A stretch of 64,000 nucleotides of DNA from DASQDN01 sp963825845 (GCA_963825845.1 CAWGVL010000036.1:94490-158489); one strand, 5' to 3'. Shown: positions 20,260-28,948, counted from the first letter of the stretch. The notes: generated from the letters alone by a model not told the origin. Numbers and translations: made by a program.

Positions 20260-21669
20260 ATGGCCGAACACGTTCGTATCACCCGTAATCGCCGCGAATT
20301 TCTCACCGACGCCTTCTGCGGGTTCGGAGCTCTGGCGTACACGTCGATGCTTCACGCGGAAGTGTCCAAGTCGAACCCGCTGGCAGCGAAGCCGCCTCAC
20401 TTCGCGGCGAAAGCCAAGTCCGTCATCTTCCTTTTCATGGCCGGCGGACCAAGTCATCTGGAGACCTTCGACCCGAAGCCGCTGCTCAACAAGCTGCACG
20501 GGCAAAAGCGGCCGGCCGAATTCGGCGAAGCGAAATACCAATTCGTCACGAACGAAGCCAAGATCCTTGGGACAAAGCGGACGTTCCAAAAATACGGCAA
20601 GGCTGGAATCGATGTCTCGGATCTGCTGCCACATACGGCGCAGATCGTAGACGATATCGCGGTGATCCGCTCATGCCACGCCGACATGGTCGTGCATTCG
20701 GCGGCGCAGTATCAGTTGATGACGGGCCGCATTCTGCCCGGATTCCCGAGCATGGGCTCGTGGGCGTTGTATGGGCTTGGCGCTGAGACGGACTCCCTGC
20801 CGGCCTACGTCGTAATCCCCGATCCGAAGGGCGCCCTTGAAGCAGGTCAGCCGATGTACACGAACGGCTTCCTTCCCGCGGTCTATCAGCCCACCATGCT
20901 GCGATCGGGCGCCAAGCCCGTTCTGAATCTCGATCTGCCGAAGGATATTTCGTTCGATCAGCGCAAGCGAACCGTTCAGCTCATCAGGGGACTGAACGAG
21001 GCCAATCTCACACCGGGTGATACTGAGTTCGAAGCTCGCGTCAACGCCTACGATCTGGCGTTTAAGATGCAAACCGAAGCCCCAGCCGCATTCGATATCT
21101 CCAAGGAGACCGAAGCGACGCGTGAGATGTACGGCATCGGGAAAGAGCCTACGGACGACTATGGGAGGCGCTGCCTCCTCGCGCGGAGAATGGTGGAACG
21201 TGGCGTACGATTTGTATGCGTCGTCTCTGGTGGCGGACCGGGCAACATGCAATGGGACGCGCACGAGGATATTGAAGAGAATCATCTGCGCATGGCCGCC
21301 TCGGCTGACCAGCCGGTTGCAGCGCTCATCAAAGACTTGAAGCAACGCGGCCTGCTCGACGAAACACTCGTGCTCTGGGGCGGTGAGTTCGGCCGATCAC
21401 CGGAAGCGCAAGGTGGAAAAGGCCGCGATCACCACAACCTCGGCTTCAGCATGTGGATGGCGGGAGGAGGTATCAAAGGCGGCCGCGTGGTCGGAGCGAC
21501 CGACGATATCGGTCTCCGAGCCGTTGAACAGCCGGTCCATTTCCGCGACATCCATACAACGATCCTGAACCAGCTTGGCTTGAATCAGGATGCGCTCAGT
21601 TATATGCACCTCGGCCGCAAGGAGCGGCTGACCGAAGTGCATGGAACAGTGATCAAAGACATCGTCTAG
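20260..21669 (+). CDS. DUF1501 family protein (intact)
   Basis: 469 residues. Twin-arginine signal (RNRREFLTDAFCGFGALAY). Family blocks in order: AKSVIFLFMAGGPSHLETFD, YQLMTGRILPGFPSMGSWAL, CLLARRMVERGVRFVCVV, DLKQRGLLDETLVLWGGEFG, GRDHHNLGFSMWMAGGGIKG, FRDIHTTILNQLGLNQDAL. The fold is alkaline-phosphatase-like, with Asp/His metal-binding motifs in the last third. This is the only unbroken DUF1501 copy here and is the reference used to reconstruct those at 8.4 and 55.5 kb. Confidence 0.88.
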   Translation: MAEHVRITRNRREFLTDAFCGFGALAYTSMLHAEVSKSNPLAAKPPHFAAKAKSVIFLFMAGGPSHLETFDPKPLLNKLHGQKRPAEFGEAKYQFVTNEAKILGTKRTFQKYGKAGIDVSDLLPHTAQIVDDIAVIRSCHADMVVHSAAQYQLMTGRILPGFPSMGSWALYGLGAETDSLPAYVVIPDPKGALEAGQPMYTNGFLPAVYQPTMLRSGAKPVLNLDLPKDISFDQRKRTVQLIRGLNEANLTPGDTEFEARVNAYDLAFKMQTEAPAAFDISKETEATREMYGIGKEPTDDYGRRCLLARRMVERGVRFVCVVSGGGPGNMQWDAHEDIEENHLRMAASADQPVAALIKDLKQRGLLDETLVLWGGEFGRSPEAQGGKGRDHHNLGFSMWMAGGGIKGGRVVGATDDIGLRAVEQPVHFRDIHTTILNQLGLNQDALSYMHLGRKERLTEVHGTVIKDIV

Positions 21670-21729
21670 CTGACCATGTAACATACATTGTGGCGGATGG
21701 ATCTAATTCAGGTCCAAGCCATACCTTGT

Positions 21730-22686
21730 ATGAAAAAACTCTCATTGCTCGCACTCATCGCCAGCGCCGTTATTGCGTTTGCGCAGCCCTCGGTCATATC
21801 CGTCGCTCCCTTGAACGGCTCAGGTACCAGCGCGACGTTCACCTCGGTGTACCGGCATTCCGGCGGGGTGAATCAAAACTACCTGGGCTACCTGCTCATT
21901 CTTCCCACGCCGAACATTGTGTGGTTCACGGCCAAGGGATCGTGTTTGATTGAATACAACCGCATCAGCAATGGAATGCGCCTGATCGATGATGCGGGTA
22001 CGGGCTGGCTCGGCGGCCAAAGCGGTATTCCGGTCGGACCGGGCGGTTCAACGCTCGGCAACAGCTACTGCTCGGTGAATACAGCCGCGGTGACGCGAAC
22101 ACTGGGCGCGACTGACGTCACTGTCACGGTACCTGTGCACTTCACGAGTAATCTCACGGGCGTAATGGGTACTTTTACTCAAGCGCTCGATGTGAATGGT
22201 GTATGGACAGGAATGACGCAGTTCGGGAATTGGACGGCAAATGCGATTGCATACAACGCAAAGCCCGGACCGTACATTAGCAACGTAACCGTACCTGCTT
22301 ACACGCTGGTCCCCACCTATATAGACGTCGACAGCGGCCACACATCCGGCTATGGCAGCCTGAGCATGGTAAACATTCTCCTGGCAGACAGCATCGTGGG
22401 CGGCGCAAATCGCTGTCACATCATCTTCTTCGCCACAACAAACGAGATCAAGCTCGTCAACGATGCGGGTACCGACTTCGTGCCGTCGACTCCGCCACAG
22501 CACAACACCGTATGTGCGATCGGGCATTTCCACGGCCTGCTTTTGTCCTCCTCTGCTTCAGGAAGTGGGGTCCATCTCCGCATTCCGCTCGACTACAACC
22601 CCGACAAGGTGAAGCAGAAGCTGAAGATCTGGGTCAACACCTTCGACATCTATGGCAAGCTCACACACTGGCAAGGAGTACAGTAG
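21730..22686 (+). CDS. Exported protein with two tandem repeat domains, function unknown
   Basis: About 318 residues starting MKKLSLLALIASAVIAFAQ, a clear signal peptide. The mature part has two copies of a domain of roughly 140 residues. Matching pieces: MRLIDDAGTGWLGG and IKLVNDAGTDFVPS; GNSYCSVNTA and HNTVCAIGHF; QALDVNGVWTGMTQFGNW and NTFDIYGKLTHWQGV. The single conserved Cys per repeat could form an intramolecular disulfide. The pattern resembles secreted repeat proteins in Acidobacteriota genomes, from memory. A strong terminator follows. Confidence 0.65.
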   Translation: MKKLSLLALIASAVIAFAQPSVISVAPLNGSGTSATFTSVYRHSGGVNQNYLGYLLILPTPNIVWFTAKGSCLIEYNRISNGMRLIDDAGTGWLGGQSGIPVGPGGSTLGNSYCSVNTAAVTRTLGATDVTVTVPVHFTSNLTGVMGTFTQALDVNGVWTGMTQFGNWTANAIAYNAKPGPYISNVTVPAYTLVPTYIDVDSGHTSGYGSLSMVNILLADSIVGGANRCHIIFFATTNEIKLVNDAGTDFVPSTPPQHNTVCAIGHFHGLLLSSSASGSGVHLRIPLDYNPDKVKQKLKIWVNTFDIYGKLTHWQGVQ

Positions 22687-22713
22687 CTTTAGCAAAGAAG
22701 ACCATCTCAACGC

Positions 22714-22753
22714 AGCAAAGGGCTCTGTCCACCAATAGCCAGAGCCCTTTGCT
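22714..22753 (+). terminator. Strong intrinsic terminator
   Basis: A perfect 14-base stem, AGCAAAGGGCTCTG (22714-22727) with CAGAGCCCTTTGCT (22740-22753), around a 12-base loop, followed by TTCTATA. It begins 28 bases after the stop of the repeat-domain gene. Confidence 0.85.
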
Positions 22754-22901
22754 TTCTATACCCGCAAAGTATCAAACGAACGTACTAGTACTGGGGCTTA
22801 CGAAACTTGTCTTGCAAAACGGACGTCACTTATGGCAGGATGACCGAAATCAGTAATTTCGCGACTCTGTTGTCGATATATCCATCGGAGGTTTGAGATA
22901 T

Positions 22902-23519
22902 ATGGACGTTGTAGGTGATCGGCGGTTCGTTGAGATACCGGGCGACAAGTTACACGAACTTCCGCCTTTGATGGTGTGCGCTTCCCACGGTGTGAAGCGC
23001 CTGGACAAAGTCGTAGATATGGCCAACGATATCGTCCAGTCTGAAGAACTCCTCTCCGAAGCAGCCGTAACCGATTGGACCGATGCGCATGAGGCGGAGC
23101 GCCGGCGCATGGATCTCGCGATCAACCTCGTAGAGCAGTACATGGGACTGGTTATGCACTGGCAGTGGGGCGACAGCATTCTCGAATGGATCCGCCAGTG
23201 CGAGACGCAGTTTCAGTTCAGCAGCGATCTCCGCAACATCCTCCGCCCCGATTTGTGGCCGCACGCCAGCCGCTGCAGTTTTGTGACGCTGCTTTCCGAT
23301 AAGGCCGTCAGACCGGACCGCATCGATCTGGAGAAAGCTGTCGGTATGCGACTGACGTTCCGGGAACCACCGCCGATCAAATGCTTCTCGAATCAGTTTC
23401 TGTTTTATCTGAACTCGACCCTGGCGACCACGGCGTACACCACCTGGTCGCACATGGCGCCGGACCCGATTGCGTCTCTGCCGCCTGAGCGGTTCACGTT
23501 CCAAGTCCTCAGTATGTAG
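22902..23519 (+). CDS. Hypothetical protein
   Basis: About 205 residues, not recognised. I chose ATG 22902 because GGAGG (22887-22891) lies 10 bases upstream; an in-frame TTG at 22893 is too close to it. No signal peptide or membrane segment is seen. The protein is rich in Trp, His and charged residues (YMGLVMHWQWGDSILEWIRQ) and ends in a region with several aromatic residues (FSNQFLFYLNSTLATTAYTT). It lies alone between a terminator and the oxidoreductase gene. Confidence 0.6.
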   Translation: MDVVGDRRFVEIPGDKLHELPPLMVCASHGVKRLDKVVDMANDIVQSEELLSEAAVTDWTDAHEAERRRMDLAINLVEQYMGLVMHWQWGDSILEWIRQCETQFQFSSDLRNILRPDLWPHASRCSFVTLLSDKAVRPDRIDLEKAVGMRLTFREPPPIKCFSNQFLFYLNSTLATTAYTTWSHMAPDPIASLPPERFTFQVLSM

Positions 23520-23564
23520 CCAACCGAAGTTGCCCGCGCGGCATGCGCTAGGATATCCGTGTCT

Positions 23565-24584
23565 ATGCGTATTGCCGTGCTCGGGCTTGGATTCATGGGC
23601 AGCACCCACGTGAAAGCGTGGAGTCGCATCCCTGAAGCGAAACTGGCTGCCGTTTATAGCAGCGACGAAACGAAACTCTCCGGAGATCTCAGCGCGATTG
23701 AGGGCAACCTCGGGACCAAGGGCGAAGCATTCGACTTCGCCGCCGTTCGCAAATACCGCGACATCCCGGAACTGCTGAACGATCCGGATATCGACGCTGT
23801 CGATATCTGCCTTCCGACTCACCTGCATTACGCAACCGCCTTGGCTGCGATCCGTGCGGGGAAGCACGTCCTGGTTGAAAAGCCTATCGCTCTCGACGGC
23901 AAATCAGCCGACGAACTCGTCGCCGAATCGCACGCGGCCGGAAAGATTTTGATGGCCGCCCAGGTACTGCGGTTCCTGCCTTCGTACCGTGCGCTGGCCG
24001 AAGCGATGGCCTCGCGTCAGTACGGGACAACCCGGTCAGCGCTCTTTCGACGTCGCTGCGCCGCGCCGGCCTGGAGCAAATGGCTTGCCGATGCGGACAA
24101 GAGCGGGGGCGGAGTGTTCGACCTCCTCATCCATGACATCGACTTCGCGCTGATGCTCTTCGGCCTGCCCGAATCGGTATCCGCCACCGGCTACGAGGAC
24201 CTCGCGTTAGGTGTCGACTTGCTGAACGCGACGCTATATTACTCGCACGAATTCACCGCCGTGATCACCGGCGGTTGGCATCATAAAAAGGCGTATCCCT
24301 TCTCTATGGAATACACCCTAGTCGCCGATGGCGGCACGTTCGAGTACAGTTCGCAGCGGGGAGATGACGTAATCCTCTATGACTGCGCCGGTGAGAAGAG
24401 GCCCGTCGAGTTGCGGAAGGAGGACGGCTTTGAAGCCGAACTGCAATACTTCCATTCCTGCTGCGTCGACGGTTCCCGTCCAAACTATTGCCCGCCTGAG
24501 GATTCGGCGGCTGCGGTGAAACTAGCTCGTTTATTACTGGAAGCCAGAAAAAGAAACGGAGAAAAGATCTCATGCCGGCTTTAA
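23565..24584 (+). CDS. Gfo/Idh/MocA family NAD(P)-dependent oxidoreductase
   Basis: About 339 residues. N-terminal Rossmann fold MRIAVLGLGFMGSTHVKAW (GxGxxG-type loop), the EKP signature in GKHVLVEKPIALDGKSADEL, and the C-terminal domain with GGGVFDLLIHDIDFALMLFG (catalytic Asp/His). Members oxidise or reduce sugars and sugar derivatives. An in-frame GTG at 23559 is an alternative start. The isomerase gene overlaps its end by 13 bases, so the two form a sugar-catabolic unit. No signal peptide: cytosolic. Confidence 0.85.
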   Translation: MRIAVLGLGFMGSTHVKAWSRIPEAKLAAVYSSDETKLSGDLSAIEGNLGTKGEAFDFAAVRKYRDIPELLNDPDIDAVDICLPTHLHYATALAAIRAGKHVLVEKPIALDGKSADELVAESHAAGKILMAAQVLRFLPSYRALAEAMASRQYGTTRSALFRRRCAAPAWSKWLADADKSGGGVFDLLIHDIDFALMLFGLPESVSATGYEDLALGVDLLNATLYYSHEFTAVITGGWHHKKAYPFSMEYTLVADGGTFEYSSQRGDDVILYDCAGEKRPVELRKEDGFEAELQYFHSCCVDGSRPNYCPPEDSAAAVKLARLLLEARKRNGEKISCRL

Positions 24585-25418
24585 AAGACCTGGAAATTGG
24601 GGTGATGTTCTGGGCGGGACGCGACCCGCGCGAAACGCTTCGCGAGGTGAAGGCGCTCGGAGTGTCATGTGGACAGCTCGGTGTTCCCGGCGACATGCCG
24701 CTCGAAGGCGCCGCCGAGGCCTGGAAAAGCGCCCTCGAGCAGGAGAACTTCACTGTCGTTACGGTTTTTTGCGCTTACATCGGCGAAAGCTACGCCGACA
24801 TCCCTACGGTAGAGAAGACTGTTGGGTTCATCCCGGAAAGTACGCGAGCCGAACGCGAGCAGCGGACCAAGGACGTCAGCCATTTCGCCGCCGCAATCGG
24901 CGTCAAGAGTATCGCGTGCCACGTTGGGTTCGTTCCGGAGGACAGGAGCGATCCGAGGTACACGGCTGTTCGTGATCTGGTGAGACGGATTTGCGATCAT
25001 GCTGCTCTGCACGGGCAGACGTTCGCGCTTGAAACAGGTCAGGAGCCAGCGGAGATCCTGCTGGAATTCCTGAAGGACGTTGACCGGAAGAATCTCGGCA
25101 TCAACTTCGATCCCGCCAACCTGATCATGTACGGCAGCGGCGATCCCATCCAGGCGGTCGAAGTGCTCCACGAACATCTCCTCTCGGTGCACGCGAAGGA
25201 TGGAACATGGCCTCCGAAGAAGCCCGAGGGAGCGCTCGGGACGGAGGCGCCCCTCGGCGAGGGAGCTGTAGGGATGGATAAGTTTATCGCCAAGCTGAAG
25301 CAGGTCGGCTACAAGGGAACGCTTGAACGTCGAACGTGAGATCGACGACCTCGAGCAGAAGAAGATCGACATGCGCAAGGGAGTCGACCTGCTGAAGCGG
25401 CTCACGGCCGCGATCTAG
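24572..25418 (+). CDS. Sugar phosphate isomerase/epimerase (xylose-isomerase-like TIM barrel), frameshift near end
   Basis: The TIM-barrel AP-endonuclease-2 family is shown by GVMFWAGRDPRETLREVKAL, SIACHVGFVP, FALETGQEPAE, NLGINFDPANLIMYG and LLSVHAKDG, whose Glu, Asp and His ligate the metal. The frame breaks near 25322: after GYKGTL the reading changes, and the shifted frame gives NVEREIDDLEQ...LLKRLTAAI ending at 25418, as expected for the family. It overlaps the upstream oxidoreductase by 13 bases. Its stop overlaps the clpS stop in a CTAG palindrome. Substrate unknown. Confidence 0.8.
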
Positions 25419-25765
25419 TTGTCCTGCGCTCGGGGTCCGCGCCCCGCAGGCTCGATTAGGGCGCGCATCGAGCCGTTGGAGGTTTCAATTCTGGGATCGG
25501 GTCCATAGGCATGGATCTGATCCCGGCCGAACTCGGCCTCGGCGAATCCGCAGGTGATCACGACCGTCCGTCCGGTGGTGTCGACCTCGACGGCGTGCTG
25601 GAAGGCCTCGGACGCCGAATGACAGAATAGCTTTTGGAGCATCTCGACGACGTAATCGTACGTATGGAGATCGTCGTTAAGGAGGACCACATGATACAGA
25701 GGCTCCAGCTCCTGTGCGGTCTGCTTCTCGAGTTCGGGAGGAGCGATGGTCTTGGGGGGCATCAT
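25415..25765 (-). CDS. clpS: ATP-dependent Clp protease adaptor ClpS
   Basis: 116 residues. The ClpS core is unmistakable: YHVVLLNDDLHTYDYVVEML (NDD and the N-degron pocket), KLFCHSASEAFQHAVEVDTTG, and RDQIHAYGPDP. ClpS delivers N-end-rule substrates to ClpAP. The tail after GPDPR (GSMRALIEPAGRGPRAQ) is the extended form. The gene is divergent from ssrA, which begins 80 bases away, so two protein quality-control genes share one intergenic region. Confidence 0.95.
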   Translation of the reverse strand: MMPPKTIAPPELEKQTAQELEPLYHVVLLNDDLHTYDYVVEMLQKLFCHSASEAFQHAVEVDTTGRTVVITCGFAEAEFGRDQIHAYGPDPRIETSNGSMRALIEPAGRGPRAQDN

Positions 25766-25844
25766 CGCGGCAAGTGTTTATTGTAGCGCTAGTATTTGCA
25801 ACCGCCCGTGGTCGTCAAGCATCTGATAGGATGGATTAAAGCCT

Positions 25845-26196
25845 GGGGGCGCAACGGATTCGACGGGATTGAATCGTTGTGTCGAGGCGTGCCGGGTTCC
25901 GAGCTCCCGTAAAACGATCGGAAAACCATAACTGCCAACACGCAGTTTGCATACGCTGCTTAATTTTTAAGTAGCCGCTCCAGCCGGCGGGCCTGCACGG
26001 CGGTCAGTGAGCGTCATTTTGCAGGATAGGCTGAAAGACTTCTGCTCGGAGTCCTAGGCCGAGATCAATCGGGCTAAGCCGCTCGCATCTTGCCGGTTCA
26101 CCGGTGGGCGGACGAAAAATGCCGAACCGGATACGCACGTAGTCTTGGCATGGCGGGCTTTTTCGGACGCGGGTTCAACTCCCGCCGCCTCCACCA
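25845..26196 (+). ncRNA. ssrA: tmRNA (ssrA)
   Basis: Starts GGGGGCGCAACGGATTCGAC and ends GCCTCCACCA, which pair as the alanine-tRNA-like acceptor, with the T-arm GGGTTCAACTCCC near the 3' end. The resume codon GCC at 25934 and the tag frame AAC ACG CAG TTT GCA TAC GCT GCT TAA (stop 25961-25963) encode (A)NTQFAYAA. Pseudoknot-forming segments lie between 25965 and 26150. The 3' end doubles as the integration site of the remnant element that follows. Total length about 352 bases. Confidence 0.95.
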
Positions 26197-26199
26197 CTC
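26176..26199 (+). repeat. attL-like copy of a 24-base direct repeat (3' end of ssrA)
   Basis: This 24-base stretch (core CTCCCGCCGCCTCCACCA) covers the T-arm 3' half, acceptor and CCA of tmRNA plus three bases. It recurs exactly at 27749-27772. Tyrosine recombinases commonly use the 3' end of ssrA as attB. Confidence 0.85.
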
Positions 26200-26243
26200 C
26201 ATCCCCGCACAAAATCAGCCACATACAGGTGAGAGGAATCTCG

Positions 26244-26263
26244 CGTACGATACACGTACGATG
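26244..26263 (+). repeat. Inner repeat near left element end (candidate integrase arm site)
   Basis: CGTACGATAC-A-CGTACGATG contains two direct CGTACGAT units 11 bases apart and matches 27648-27667 at 19 of 20 positions. It starts 45 bases inside the left att copy. Confidence 0.5.
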
Positions 26264-26281
26264 CATGGACGGTGTGTTTCC

Positions 26282-26757
26282 ATGCTGACCGTGTACCGGC
26301 GGCATCTCAAAGTCTGCTCTCACTTGCCAAAAGGGAGGGAATCGGAGCGGGATTGCGTTGTCCGCTTTGGGTCGAAGGCACCTTGCCCGAAGGACGGTAC
26401 ATCCGCCGCTCCCTGAAACTCAGCAACTGGAAGCGTGCGCACGAACTCGTGCATGGCTGGGAGGCGGGAGAACCCGAGGACGCTGCTAAACCTGTTGACC
26501 TCGAATCCGCGATCACGGCCTTCGAGTCAGACGCGAAGGCGAGGGGACTCAGGGAGTCAACGTTGCTGAAGTACAAGGTGCTCTTCCAGCAACTCCGGGC
26601 TTTTGCTGCCTTGAAGGGATATCGGTTCCTGAAGGAGTTCACGGTGGAGATCGTGCGCGAGTTCCGCGCCAGTTGGCCGGACCAGCCGATCTCGGCCTTG
26701 AAGAAACTCGAAAGGATGCGGGCGTTTTTGCGATTCTGCGCGGACAGAATCTGTTAG
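26282..26757 (+). pseudogene. Truncated tyrosine recombinase/integrase (N-terminal part only)
   Basis: Starts MLTVYRRHLKVCSH at 26282. After a shift near 26345 it continues RCPLWVEGTLPEGRYIRRSL, NWKRAHELVHGWEAG, then the SAM-like core-binding domain (LRESTLLKYKVLFQQLRAFA, EFTVEIVREFRASWPDQPIS). It ends at 26757 after FLRFCADRIC. The catalytic domain with R...HxxR...Y is absent, so it cannot recombine. Orientation and position directly after ssrA fit the original integrase of the element. Confidence 0.75.
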
Positions 26758-26796
26758 AGGAGCAGTTTCAGCAACTTCGAGAATAGACTGGGACGG

Positions 26797-27638
26797 ATGA
26801 TTGCAAAGCTGGCTGTGCTCACCGCAACGATGAGCACGCTGGTCATGCCCGTAGTGGCGCAATACGTTCGATTAGAAACCTCAGACGAGCAGGAGAAGGT
26901 CGGTACTCCTGCAAGCAAACCTGAGCCACAAAAGCGGATCGCTGATGATCCTCGGAAAATATTCCAACGGATAATCAGCGGGTCGGTCACAGATCGACAA
27001 GCAGCAGCCAAACAACTGGCATGGGATTCGGCGGAGTTCCCTCAGCCGCAGGACGCTCGCCTGATCTTAACCAATCTCGATTCAGATGAAGATCAAGAGA
27101 TCATTTTCGTGCTATCCGGGTCACCCGCAAGCACCGTTGCGCTCGTCTTTGATCAGCAGAAATGGATGGATGCAGGTGGGGAGTTTCGGGTATTGGTGGC
27201 ATTGGGACGCGAACCAAGCCGAGAAACTGATCGAACTCCGGGAGATTGTCACGTACGGACAGAAGGATATACTTGTGCGGACGCGCAGCGGAGGAACAGG
27301 GAGTTGCTGAAACGGAACTCGCGGTTTTTCGAATGCACCGGGGACGACTCTACCGAGTGTTCCGCACCGTAGAAGACGCTTACTACACCGTTTGCTGCGG
27401 CACTCCGGACACTGGCTCTGTCGTTGCAGAGGAGCGCACGATAACATTCCCCGATGGTTCCGGCAATGGCCGTTACATCGTCGTTCGGCACACTCGCACG
27501 AAGCATCCGCCCGAGGACGACTCGAAGCGATCAGTTCGCCCGCGTCCCCGTGTCAGTTGCAGCGCATTCCGGTGGACACCGCAGCGATTCACGTTCCTCG
27601 CAGACAAGGATGGGTCTACTGAGATTCTGCGCTGGTAA
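26797..27638 (+). CDS. Exported hypothetical protein in the remnant element (two frameshifts)
   Basis: Signal peptide MIAKLAVLTATMSTLVMPVVAQ, then a proline/lysine-rich stretch and DARLILTNLDSDEDQEIIFV, which resembles an FG-GAP/VCBS-like repeat. The frame shifts near 27170 (continuing MQVGSFGYWWHWDANQAEKL) and near 27298 (continuing ETELAVFRMHRGRLYRVF), ending FLADKDGSTEILRW at 27638. Function is unknown; it is probably cargo of the element or host DNA trapped in it. Confidence 0.5.
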
Positions 27639-27647
27639 ATGACGCTA

Positions 27648-27667
27648 CGTACGATACCCGTACGATG
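27648..27667 (+). repeat. Inner repeat near right element end (candidate integrase arm site)
   Basis: CGTACGATAC-C-CGTACGATG, one mismatch from the copy at 26244-26263. It ends 81 bases before the right att copy. Confidence 0.5.
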
Positions 27668-27748
27668 AAGTACCAGAAGGATCGCTTTCAGCGATTTCCG
27701 CAGATCATGAAATTAATAACTTACGTGTTTTCAACACCCTCGGACGTC

Positions 27749-27772
27749 CAACTCCCGCCGCCTCCACCACTC
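27749..27772 (+). repeat. attR-like copy of the 24-base ssrA repeat
   Basis: Exact 24-base copy of 26176-26199. The sequence just upstream (CGGACGTC rather than CGGGTT) shows it is only the 3' end of tmRNA, not a second ssrA. Confidence 0.85.
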
Positions 27773-28207
27773 TAGCCGTCACTAAATCTGTCGATTAGGT
27801 ACACAGTGTTTCTGGTGGTGCCTCGCATGTACCCTTCGTGCCAGCGAAGATGATTGGATCCGTGCTCCAGGTTCGGCGTACGTCAGCTTCTAGTTGCTCC
27901 TGCCTAGCTCTTACCAGGGCGCATAATGCTGTTCTGTGACTCTCACCCTTCCGTGTCCCCAGGGAGAACCGAAACGCGCTCGAGGGACACTTCTGCGAGT
28001 AGTCGCTCGATAGCTACGTAACGCGCCCTGCACCAGCCGGTCCCCTGCGGAACTCGTCCGAAGCGATCCCTAAAGCTGCCGCCGAACTTTCGGTTGGTGG
28101 CGATCCGCTCGCGATGCTGCCCTCAAGGGGGCGACCGGGATCGGAACCGTCGAGAATTGGTTCCAGCGACGCTGGGCAGCAGCAACTGAAAGTGATAGGA
28201 TTCCCGG
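27773..28207. other. Non-coding stretch after the element
   Basis: No convincing gene. A small inverted repeat GGAACC...GGTTCC lies near 28144-28164 without a T tract. The segment may hold the promoter of the cytochrome b gene, but no clear hexamers were found. Confidence 0.4.
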
Positions 28208-28948
28208 GTGGCCGATTCGGTACCAGCCACGCTGACCAAATCCCACAGGCGCACGCGATGTCCGCGGCACACCCTGCTGGTGCGTGTTACACATTGGATC
28301 ACCTCCGCCTGCTTTTTCGCCCTCCTGGTGAGCGGCACTGAGATCGTCATCTCGCATCCGCGGTTTTATTGGGGAGAGGTCGGAAACGTGATGACGCCGT
28401 CGCTATTTGAGCTTCCCATTCCGGCGTCCCGCTCGGCCGTTAAGACCGGCTACGGATTTGTGCTGCCTGATCAAAACGGTTGGAGCCGGTCGCTCCACTT
28501 TCAGACGGCTTGGCTGCTGCTGCTCACGGGCGCACTGTATACGCTCACGGGTGTGCTGAGCCGGCATTTCAGGGATAACCTGCTGCCCCGGCTCGCCGAT
28601 CTCAGGCCGCGGGCACTTGCCGGTGTGGTGGCGCAACATCTGACATTCAGACGCCCGGCCGAAGGCGGGTCATATAACGTGCTGCAGCGCGCGACCTATC
28701 TCACGGTGGTCTTTCTCCTGTTCCCACTTATGTTTTGGACGGGTTTGGCGATGTCGCCAGCGGTCACATCGGCGTGGCCTGCCGTCGTCACAGTGCTGGG
28801 CGGTCACCAGTCGGCACGAACGCTGCACTTCTTCGTCGCGATCGCGCTCGTCTTATTCGTCCTGGCGCATGTCGCGATGGTCGTTCGCACGGGATTCAAA
28901 GATCGCACGCGAGCCATGATCACCGGTCGCGTCATGGAGGAACAATGA
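28208..28948 (+). CDS. Cytochrome b (formate-dehydrogenase gamma/b561-like) membrane subunit
   Basis: 246 residues from a GTG start. Four hydrophobic segments (SACFFALLVSG, TAWLLLLTGALYTLTGVL, YLTVVFLLFPLMFWTGLAM, LHFFVAIALVLFVLAHVAMV) carry His residues positioned for heme b: VRVTHWITSAC, RSLHFQTAW, RTLHFFVA, LAHVAMVV. The fold is the prokaryotic cytochrome b561/FdhI type. Its stop overlaps the start of the molybdopterin oxidoreductase gene, so it is probably the membrane electron partner of that enzyme. Confidence 0.8.
   Translation: MADSVPATLTKSHRRTRCPRHTLLVRVTHWITSACFFALLVSGTEIVISHPRFYWGEVGNVMTPSLFELPIPASRSAVKTGYGFVLPDQNGWSRSLHFQTAWLLLLTGALYTLTGVLSRHFRDNLLPRLADLRPRALAGVVAQHLTFRRPAEGGSYNVLQRATYLTVVFLLFPLMFWTGLAMSPAVTSAWPAVVTVLGGHQSARTLHFFVAIALVLFVLAHVAMVVRTGFKDRTRAMITGRVMEEQ

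Larger units (their letters stand above)
26200..27748 (+). mobile_element. Remnant of an ssrA-integrated element
   Basis: About 1.55 kb lies between two exact 24-base copies of the tmRNA 3' end. It starts with a truncated tyrosine-integrase gene reading away from ssrA, the usual position for an integrase, and contains one further exported-protein gene. A 20-base near-identical repeat lies just inside each end (26244-26263 and 27648-27667). The integrase lacks its catalytic domain, so the element should be immobile unless helped in trans. Confidence 0.75.

Noticed and set aside
26090..26416. Open frames across the tmRNA 3' half and element start
   Set aside because: They overlap a well-supported tmRNA and encode nothing recognisable.
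28144..28164. GGAACC...GGTTCC hairpin as a terminator
   Set aside because: Only 6 base pairs, no T tract, and no gene just upstream.
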